Part shown: positions 45,990-51,957 of the stretch, piece after piece
Layout: every line of letters begins with the position of its first letter
How positions within the stretch are numbered: the first letter of the stretch is position 1
NCBI GenBank assembly: GCA_002718735.1
Contig: PBFR01000034.1
Location: 1 to 51,957 of the forward strand
Direction of reading: 5' to 3'
Length of the DNA: 51,957 bases
Source of the DNA: Halobacteriovoraceae bacterium
GTDB lineage: Bacteria > Bdellovibrionota > Bacteriovoracia > Bacteriovoracales > Bacteriovoracaceae
Notes under the pieces: generated by a model
The model's input: the letters and a program-made list of their open reading frames with translations, nothing else
Databases searched by the model: none
What the model was told of the DNA's origin: nothing
Position numbers and translations under genes: made by a program

Positions 45990-46532
45990 TTAGTCTAGAA
46001 TTTCAAACAACAGCTCTTCTAAATTATTTTTAAACTCTAAAATATCCTGCTCTTCAAAGTTTTTTTGAGATAGAGCTTTTTCAAGATTTTTTCCAGAGTC
46101 ATAATGATTCTTAGGATTGAGAGCTGCTGTAGAAAGTGAGAGAATTTGGCTAACTGATGCGCCACTTGCTCCTCCCGCAATCATAGTAATTCCCATTCCA
46201 TTTATTCCCATATTCGCAGCTAAGTAAGTCGCTGCTAAATAACCACTTCCAGCAAAAGCAGCTATTCCAATTCCTAAATCTCCTACGACGGCACCAACTG
46301 TCTTAAGGTACTCTTTTCGTTTCTTTGACAATAATTTTGATTTAGGATAGGAATCTCGTGGCCCCATGACTTCACAACGATAGTAGTCACAAAAGTAAAA
46401 AGATATTGAGTCATTCTTTTCAACAACTTTTATATATTGGTCTTCTTCCTCATATGATGAAGTAATCTTGTAAGTTGATGCCATTGAAGACATTGATGTT
46501 AATAATGTTAATCCGAGTAAAAGCGTTTTCAT
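45990..46532 (-). CDS. exported small protein with Gly-rich hydrophobic core
   Basis: Not recognised. 180 aa with a signal peptide (to about residue 18, SMA). Mature part: a beta-like N-terminal stretch with two Cys (CDYYRC), then a Gly/Ala-rich hydrophobic segment (about 78-125, VGDLGIGIAAFAGSGYLAAT onward) resembling a glycine-zipper membrane hairpin, then a charged helix. Ribosome site AGGAG. It may insert into the outer or inner membrane. The degraded transposase is immediately downstream. Confidence 0.5.
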   Translation of the reverse strand: MKTLLLGLTLLTSMSSMASTYKITSSYEEEDQYIKVVEKNDSISFYFCDYYRCEVMGPRDSYPKSKLLSKKRKEYLKTVGAVVGDLGIGIAAFAGSGYLAATYLAANMGINGMGITMIAGGASGASVSQILSLSTAALNPKNHYDSGKNLEKALSQKNFEEQDILEFKNNLEELLFEILD

Positions 46533-46707
46533 AATACTCTCCTATTCATAAATCTAGTGGTTTATATCCAAACCGTGTTTTTTGTTTCTCTGACTTTAAA
46601 TAAATGTGAATCAAACCTTGATTCTAAAGACGATCGTTCTTGATCGAAATGAAGTTTGTTTTAAGTCTCTGTCTTCCTGAGCAAGGACTTAATCGATAGT
46701 TAGAGCT
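46533..46707. other. intergenic region
   Basis: 175 bp between two small minus-strand genes. I see no clear promoter or structure beyond the AGGAG ribosome site of the downstream gene. Confidence 0.3.
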
Positions 46708-46878
46708 TTAAAAGTACGTATCAATTTCATCAACACTTAATAATAAGAACACGGAAGAAGCAACTCCTTTAATTGTTAGAGTTGTTGACATCGCAGACTC
46801 ATTCTCTCTTGCATTAACGATGCTTACGAGTCCAAACAAAATAAAGATTTCTGTAATTAGTACTTTTGCCATCTTCAT
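46708..46878 (-). CDS. small exported or membrane peptide
   Basis: 56 aa from the ATG at 46878, which has AAGGAG six nt upstream; a TTG five codons earlier is part of the ribosome site. It has one hydrophobic N-terminal segment (about 4-22, ending VNA-R), which could be a signal peptide leaving a 33-residue peptide, or a membrane anchor. No known family. The ribosome site supports translation. Confidence 0.45.
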   Translation of the reverse strand: MKMAKVLITEIFILFGLVSIVNARENESAMSTTLTIKGVASSVFLLLSVDEIDTYF

Positions 46879-47071
46879 TTTCTTCTCCTTCAAATTTCGA
46901 AACTTTTTCTTGATTCCAATCTAAATTAGAACAGGCTCTGGCTCATTTACATTAGGATACGTTTTAAATTTCCATGAAATAAATACACAACACCAAGCAG
47001 GAAAGTATGAGCCTTAATTTCAAGGCAAGCGGAATTCAAATGGAATACTTAGGATAGCTGAAAGTAAAAGG

Positions 47072-47091
47072 AGCTCACCTGCTGGTGAGCT
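47072..47091 (-). terminator. rho-independent terminator after the 206-aa lipoprotein gene
   Basis: A perfect 8-bp stem (AGCTCACC / GGTGAGCT) with a 4-nt loop lies 5 nt past the stop of the minus-strand gene and is followed on that strand by CCTTTTACTTT. Confidence 0.75.
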
Positions 47092-47096
47092 TCTAA

Positions 47097-47717
47097 TTAA
47101 TTATTGTGAAATGCTTCTCTTGCGTCTTCAATAACTTTTGCGACCTTGGCCTTAGCTTTAGTAGTATCGGCCTTTTCAACAAGCTTTTGGTTGGCCCTAT
47201 TAAAAGCAAGCTCAAGATTTTCTTTGGATATTTTAACTAAGACAGAGCAAACGTAGCCATCATAGTCCTTCTTTGCCCCCAGATCTTTTTCAAATCTTCG
47301 CTTTTCCCAATACTGCTTAAAAGTTTTAGATCCAATTACAAAACTCTGTGTCTCTTTGGCTAAATTGTCTTCAACGTATTCTGAAAGCTTCTGATCCATC
47401 TCCGTTGGATCTCCTTGGATTGTTGAGGCCAGGCTCTGTTGAATAAACTGAGTAATCTCGCTTGCAATTTCGCTTGTGGCCCTTGCTTTAGCAATTTCAC
47501 AGGCAATCGTTTTCGAGTTTTTTGGCTCTGTCGAGTATACATAATATCGATGTGACTCAAAATCATCATCATCCTCATCTTCAGCATACTCCATAGGCTC
47601 ATTAATCCACTCGGGGATTTCTTTATGGCTTGCATCTACCACCTTATAGTCTCTTTTAAATGATCTTGATGAACATGAAACCGCCAACAACAAAATTGCT
47701 ATAATAGAAAACTTCAT
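47097..47717 (-). CDS. LPP20-like lipoprotein
   Basis: 206 aa with lipobox VSC (Cys15). The mature protein has a PEWI entry motif, an acidic run (AEDEDDDDFE), then an Ala-rich helix with the IACEIAKARATSEIA pattern and a VCSVLVKISKENL strand, the layout seen in LPP20/FlgP-type lipoproteins. The C-terminus is a charged helix. Outer-membrane location likely; function not known. It is closed by the terminator at 47072-47091. Confidence 0.55.
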   Translation of the reverse strand: MKFSIIAILLLAVSCSSRSFKRDYKVVDASHKEIPEWINEPMEYAEDEDDDDFESHRYYVYSTEPKNSKTIACEIAKARATSEIASEITQFIQQSLASTIQGDPTEMDQKLSEYVEDNLAKETQSFVIGSKTFKQYWEKRRFEKDLGAKKDYDGYVCSVLVKISKENLELAFNRANQKLVEKADTTKAKAKVAKVIEDAREAFHNN

Positions 47718-47797
47718 ATTTGCTCCTAAAAAGATTTGTAATGCATATGATTGTAGGCCTACTCGATTGGTGTGTTAAGAACTAGTGCGTTGGCCTT

Positions 47798-49582
47798 CTA
47801 ACTATCGAAAAAGTTTGGCTTATCCAGCTGGCTAGCTATTTTAAATGCTGTATTTATTAGACCAACATGGCTGTATGTTTGGGCGACATTTCCCCATTGC
47901 GAACCATCTTGCGGGCATATATCTTCGGAAAAAATGCCAAGTTTATTGGAACGCTCCAAAAGGGATTCAAAGACTTCTTTTGCCTTATCAACCTCTCCAA
48001 TATTTGCGAGAGCTTCGGCATACCAGAAGCCGCAAATTAAAAATGTGGAGTGAGTTTCTCCAAAGTCATCAAGATCCCTGTATCTATAAATTAGATTGTC
48101 TTCGGTTTTTAAAAACTTCTCAAGTCCCTTAACATGGTCTTTGGCAACGTCACCATGTCCAAGGTAATTCATCGTTACAAGGAGAAACTCTGAAGCATTA
48201 GCATTTTTGTTCTCATGGCTTTGCCCATAGAGTTTATTGGCCTTGTCGTAACATTTCTCTATATTTTCAGACGCGATTTTTTGAATTTTTTGTGCCTTCT
48301 CAAGAAGTTTTTTATCATTATAATTTTTGGCTATTTTCTGAGCCCCCATAGCACCGGCCCAATGGAAAAGATATGATTCAGCATGATGTTGCATCTTACC
48401 TCTAAATTCCCATATCCCAGCACATGGCGAGTCCATAACCTCTGTAATTTTATCCAAGCACTTGTGAACCAGATCCAAGCTTGGTGGGTTTGAATGGTCA
48501 AAGACTCTCAAATCCGTAAATAGTGGAACCAAGGACAAAAGCATTTGTCCATATACGTCATGCTGAATCTGAGTGTAGGCATCATTGCCGATCCTTACAG
48601 GTTGATTTCCTTGAAATCCTTCAAGGTCAAGTTCTCTCTCGACTATATCTTTGGAGCCATCGATCTTATAAACAGGCTGAAAATGTCCATTCTCATTTTG
48701 AACAATATTTTGTATCCAGTGTGAGTATCGCTCGGCCTCTGTGAAATGGCCTAAATCTGTAAGGGCCGCCAATGTGAAATAACTGTCACGAATCCAGCAG
48801 TAGCGATAGTCCCAGTTTCTCCCGTGATTTGGATATTCTGGCAGAGAAGTTGTTCCAGAAGCGATTATTGCACCAGTATCTTCATACTGATGAAGCTTAA
48901 GTAAGAGTGCGCTTCGGATGACTTCCTTTTGATAGATTGCGGGTATTGAAGACCTTCGTATCCAATTTCTCCAATACTCTTTTGTCCTTTCCAAAAACTC
49001 GTCAAATGTTCTTTTTAAAGGGGCTTCAAGCGGAGAGCCCCATGATAAAACAAGATGCTTATTTTCAGTTAATACAAGCGCTTTTTCGTTTAGAATGTGT
49101 GTTTTAGCAATATCTGTGGTCAGTCTAACCTTAGTTTCCAGGCCTTCAAAGTTTATCGAGTTACTGCCAACCACGGCCTCGGCCTCTCTTTCACCATACT
49201 CTCCCATTGGTCTGCACACGACCTTAATAGAAGGAGCACCCGAAAGAAGTTCAATCTTTCTAAACAGTTGAATAGGTTTATGGTACCTGTCATAAAGTTC
49301 AAACCTTGGTGCAAAGTCGACAACCCTAAATGAGCCATCTTGCGCATCGAACTCTGTTACCAAAATGTTTGTGTTGGACAAATAGTATTGCTTGGAAGAA
49401 TAACGAGCGGCCGGTGTAATCGAAAACTGCCCTCCCTTTTTTTCACTAATGAGCTTTCCAAATATATAGCTGGAGTCAAAATACGGCCAACACTGCCATA
49501 CGACATTTGCTGACTCGTCGATATAACTCATATAAGAACAATTTCCAATTATCCCAAAAGGATATACATGTTTCTTAGACAT
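47798..49582 (-). CDS. glycoside hydrolase family 15 (trehalase/glucoamylase-like)
   Basis: 594 aa, a cytosolic GH15 enzyme without a signal peptide. The N-terminal beta-sandwich starts with YPFGIIGNCSYMSYID. The (alpha/alpha)6 barrel is marked by NWDYRYCWIRDSYF near residue 255, and the catalytic-base region SEDICPQDG with E553 followed by GNVAQTYSHVGLI. Divergent placement next to the fused OtsAB (90 bp gap) suggests that its substrate is trehalose, as for GH15 trehalases, although glucoamylase activity cannot be excluded. Confidence 0.88.
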   Translation of the reverse strand: MSKKHVYPFGIIGNCSYMSYIDESANVVWQCWPYFDSSYIFGKLISEKKGGQFSITPAARYSSKQYYLSNTNILVTEFDAQDGSFRVVDFAPRFELYDRYHKPIQLFRKIELLSGAPSIKVVCRPMGEYGEREAEAVVGSNSINFEGLETKVRLTTDIAKTHILNEKALVLTENKHLVLSWGSPLEAPLKRTFDEFLERTKEYWRNWIRRSSIPAIYQKEVIRSALLLKLHQYEDTGAIIASGTTSLPEYPNHGRNWDYRYCWIRDSYFTLAALTDLGHFTEAERYSHWIQNIVQNENGHFQPVYKIDGSKDIVERELDLEGFQGNQPVRIGNDAYTQIQHDVYGQMLLSLVPLFTDLRVFDHSNPPSLDLVHKCLDKITEVMDSPCAGIWEFRGKMQHHAESYLFHWAGAMGAQKIAKNYNDKKLLEKAQKIQKIASENIEKCYDKANKLYGQSHENKNANASEFLLVTMNYLGHGDVAKDHVKGLEKFLKTEDNLIYRYRDLDDFGETHSTFLICGFWYAEALANIGEVDKAKEVFESLLERSNKLGIFSEDICPQDGSQWGNVAQTYSHVGLINTAFKIASQLDKPNFFDS

Positions 49583-49672
49583 GTTTGAATCTTAATCTCT
49601 TGCCTGTTAAACTTCAAGACAAGAGTTGTCTAGTCAGGAAAATATAAGTTCTATAAAGGTTAGGTGCAGTTA

Positions 49673-51850
49673 ATGAGTAGATGGATCATAGTTAGTAATA
49701 GGTTACCTTTTTCTTATGACAAGGCCAACAATGGGCTCAAGACTAGCTCTGGAGGCCTAGTTACCGCAATTCGAGGAATCAAGACAAAAAAAGAAGTATT
49801 GTGGATTGGTTCAATCCCAAACAATGTTCCCAAAAAATTAGTTAGACAATACCGAGACAAAGACAACATTAAGTTTTCTTTTCCAGATCTAGATAGCGAA
49901 CTTTATGACAACTATTACAACGGATTCTGCAATGATGTTCTTTGGCCAATTCTGCACTATGAAAGTGATAGTGTTAAGTTCTCCATAGATAGATGGCAGG
50001 ACTACAAAAAGGTAAATCAGATCTTTGCCAAGCATGTCGCAAAAGTTGCAAAAAAGGACGACATTATTTGGTTGCATGATTATCAGCTGTTCCTAGTTCC
50101 AAAGCTACTTAAAGAAATCAACCCTGATTTAAAGGTTGGATTTTTTCTTCATGTTCCATTCCCAAGCTCAGAGATTTGGAAACAGCTTCCAGTGCGAGAA
50201 GAAATTTTAGAATCGGTCATCCACGCAGACTTGGTTGGTTTTCATGATTTTTCATATCTTAGACACTTTGTAAGCTCAGTCTATAACCTGTTAGGGATTC
50301 ACTCTTCCCTTCTTGAGATCAACTCATCTTTCAACACCACAAAGCTTGGCGTCTACCCAGTTTCGATTGACACTCAGGATTTCATAAAGAAGGCAGCGAG
50401 CAAAAAAACAACTAAGGCAATAGAAAACTATGGCCTTAACGCGGGCGATAGAAGGTACATTCTAGGTGTAGATAGACTAGATTACTCAAAGGGTATTTTA
50501 TATAAGCTTGAGGCCTATCAGAGATTCTTGAAAGAAAATCCTAACTATATTGGTAAAGTTCAGCTGATTCAAATAGCGGTCCCCTCTAGAACTGACGTGC
50601 CAGAGTACATCAATTTGCGCCACGAGGTGGAAAGACTGGTATCGGAGATCAATGGAGAATTCTCCCAGATAGATTACATTCCAGTGAAGTATATTTTCAA
50701 CTCAGTTTCTGTTCATGACTTGATGGCACTTTACCGTGCCTGCGATATTTTGCTGGTGACAAGCAAGCGAGATGGTATGAACCTTGTCTGCTTAGAATAT
50801 ATTGCTGCTCAAGACCCAGGGAATCCTGGTGTTGTTATGCTGTCAGAATTTACTGGAGCCGCATCCACTTTAAGTCATGCCACCTTGATAAATCCAATGA
50901 ACATTCAAGACACGGCAGAAAAGATAAAGGCATCTCTTGAGTTAGATAAAGGCGAGAGGCAAAGACGTCACACCATTATGTACGATTACCTCAAACAGTA
51001 CACAGCAACAAGTTGGGCCTCTTCATTTATAAATCACCTGGAGCATAAAACCCTTGAGCAGGCACCTAAGTTGATCAATATTCAAGAAACTAAACACCAG
51101 CAAAAAGCAAAACAATATCTCAAAGGACACAAAAGAATACTTCTGCTTGACTATGACGGCACACTCACCCCTATAGTCAACAACCCTCAAGACGCTCTTT
51201 TGAGGCCCAAGATGAAGTCTCTAATCAAAAAGCTTCAAAACGATAAAAACACAGAAGTGGTTATTATAACCGGAAGGGATTCAAATTTTATTTGCAAACA
51301 ATTTGATGGTGTCGAATGTTATTTGGCCTGTGAACACGGAGCAAAGTTTTACGATTACAAAACAAAGAAATGGAGAAATCTCGTAGCATCTAATAAAAGA
51401 GAATGGTTTCCACAAGCGGCACAAATTATCAAAGAGTACACTAGAAGAACCCCTGGTAGTTTTTTTGAAAAGAAAAACTATGCCATAGCATGGCACTACA
51501 GAAACTCTCCACAAGACTTTGGCGAGTTCCAGGCAAGAAAACTTGTAGTGGACTTGGAGTCAGGTTTAAGTCATTTTCCGGTAAGCGTAATTCTTGGTAA
51601 GAAAGTGGTGGAAGTTAAATCCATTGAGGCAAACAAAGGCTACTTCACTCAGTGGTTTACTTCAAGATATGCTCAAGGTGGAGAAAGAATCTTTGCCATG
51701 GGTGATGATAAAACAGATGAAGACATGTTCTCAACTCTTGATAAAGAGGCAATAACCCTAAAAGTGGGTGCTCCTGAGAATACCCACGCAAGCTATTACA
51801 TTGAAAAACAAGCAAATGTGGGGGCCCTTTTAAAAGATTTATTTAGCTAA
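49673..51850 (+). CDS. bifunctional trehalose-6-phosphate synthase/phosphatase
   Basis: 725 aa from the ATG at 49673, with an AGGTG site; an in-frame GTG nine nt earlier is less likely. The N-terminal two-thirds is OtsA (GT20): VSNRLPF, GGLVTAI, DYQLFLVPKLL, FFLHVPFPSSEIWKQLP and SKRDGMNLVCLEY. The C-terminal third is OtsB of the HAD superfamily: LLDYDGTLTP near residue 490, VVIITGRD, and GDDKTDEDMF near the end. It makes trehalose from UDP-glucose and glucose-6-phosphate, as an osmolyte or stress sugar. Confidence 0.95.
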   Translation: MSRWIIVSNRLPFSYDKANNGLKTSSGGLVTAIRGIKTKKEVLWIGSIPNNVPKKLVRQYRDKDNIKFSFPDLDSELYDNYYNGFCNDVLWPILHYESDSVKFSIDRWQDYKKVNQIFAKHVAKVAKKDDIIWLHDYQLFLVPKLLKEINPDLKVGFFLHVPFPSSEIWKQLPVREEILESVIHADLVGFHDFSYLRHFVSSVYNLLGIHSSLLEINSSFNTTKLGVYPVSIDTQDFIKKAASKKTTKAIENYGLNAGDRRYILGVDRLDYSKGILYKLEAYQRFLKENPNYIGKVQLIQIAVPSRTDVPEYINLRHEVERLVSEINGEFSQIDYIPVKYIFNSVSVHDLMALYRACDILLVTSKRDGMNLVCLEYIAAQDPGNPGVVMLSEFTGAASTLSHATLINPMNIQDTAEKIKASLELDKGERQRRHTIMYDYLKQYTATSWASSFINHLEHKTLEQAPKLINIQETKHQQKAKQYLKGHKRILLLDYDGTLTPIVNNPQDALLRPKMKSLIKKLQNDKNTEVVIITGRDSNFICKQFDGVECYLACEHGAKFYDYKTKKWRNLVASNKREWFPQAAQIIKEYTRRTPGSFFEKKNYAIAWHYRNSPQDFGEFQARKLVVDLESGLSHFPVSVILGKKVVEVKSIEANKGYFTQWFTSRYAQGGERIFAMGDDKTDEDMFSTLDKEAITLKVGAPENTHASYYIEKQANVGALLKDLFS

Positions 51851-51957
51851 AGACGAGCTGGGATCTTTAACAAATAAGTTGGAATAGAAGAAAAAAGTTG
51901 GCCTTTCGACAAGGACAAGTAAGCTGAATTTAACCACAAATTTAATTTACAAAACCA
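51851..51957. other. window end, no gene seen
   Basis: 107 bp after the trehalose gene with no coding sequence or clear terminator before the window ends. Confidence 0.5.

Noticed and set aside
45984..45997. Small inverted repeat TAGACT-TT-AGTCTA at the end of the 180-aa gene
   Set aside because: It overlaps the stop codon and is not followed by a T-tract on the minus strand, so a terminator or IS end is not supported.
46879..46893. TTG start extension of the 56-aa small protein
   Set aside because: The TTG is part of the AAGGAG ribosome site for the ATG at 46878.

Overview
The window is A+T-rich chromosomal DNA from a Gram-negative bacterium. A family-B DNA polymerase II, a fused OtsA-OtsB, many Sec or lipoprotein-signal secreted proteins and proteases, and an outer-membrane polysaccharide export system together recall Bdellovibrionota/Bacteriovoracales-type predators. 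That placement is inference; there is no rRNA or other marker here. I see no tRNA, rRNA or CRISPR array.

Layout. 1-2036: a secreted protein with an ADP-ribosyltransferase-like N-terminal domain. 2038-8597 (minus): housekeeping genes priA, cdd, pyrC and uvrA. 8655-9242: a secreted FecR-domain protein. 9239-27943: a large polysaccharide locus. It holds an initiating sugar-phosphate transferase, an oddly ordered one-module NRPS behind a Wza-like lipoprotein, a Wzx-type flippase, and a seven-gene minus-strand operon (two TolC-like proteins, an unknown exported protein, a P-loop-less remnant of a bacterial tyrosine kinase, Wzz, a Wzy/ligase and a GT2). Inside the locus, at 10283-13288, is a second, larger copy of the ART-like secreted protein. 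28217-34948: secreted functions, namely a beta-propeller lipoprotein on a Pro/Asp repeat stalk, a BON lipoprotein, a subtilase lipoprotein, and an S1 protease followed by an HExxH metalloprotease. 35022-39272 (minus): nitroreductase, polB, trmB-like and a zinc-less sirtuin. 39372-45069: ThrE-like exporter, Na/Pi symporter, zinc-ribbon protein, an unknown protein and fadH. 45250-45935: a decayed IS3-family transposase. 45990-47717: small exported proteins of unknown role. 47798-51850: a GH15 hydrolase divergent from a fused trehalose-6-phosphate synthase/phosphatase.

The most interesting signal is the pair of ART-like exported proteins (596 and 1001 aa). They share the N-terminal ART-like domain, four cysteines and a nearly identical C-terminus, and differ in the length of the central helical region. 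Each is preceded at a short distance by a good sigma-54 (-24/-12) element, and a third such element precedes the subtilase lipoprotein. This suggests a co-regulated set of exported effector-like proteins. The second theme is the polysaccharide locus, with its T-C-A-TE-like NRPS (glycine-like code), its degenerate kinase partner of Wzz and its two TolC-like proteins.
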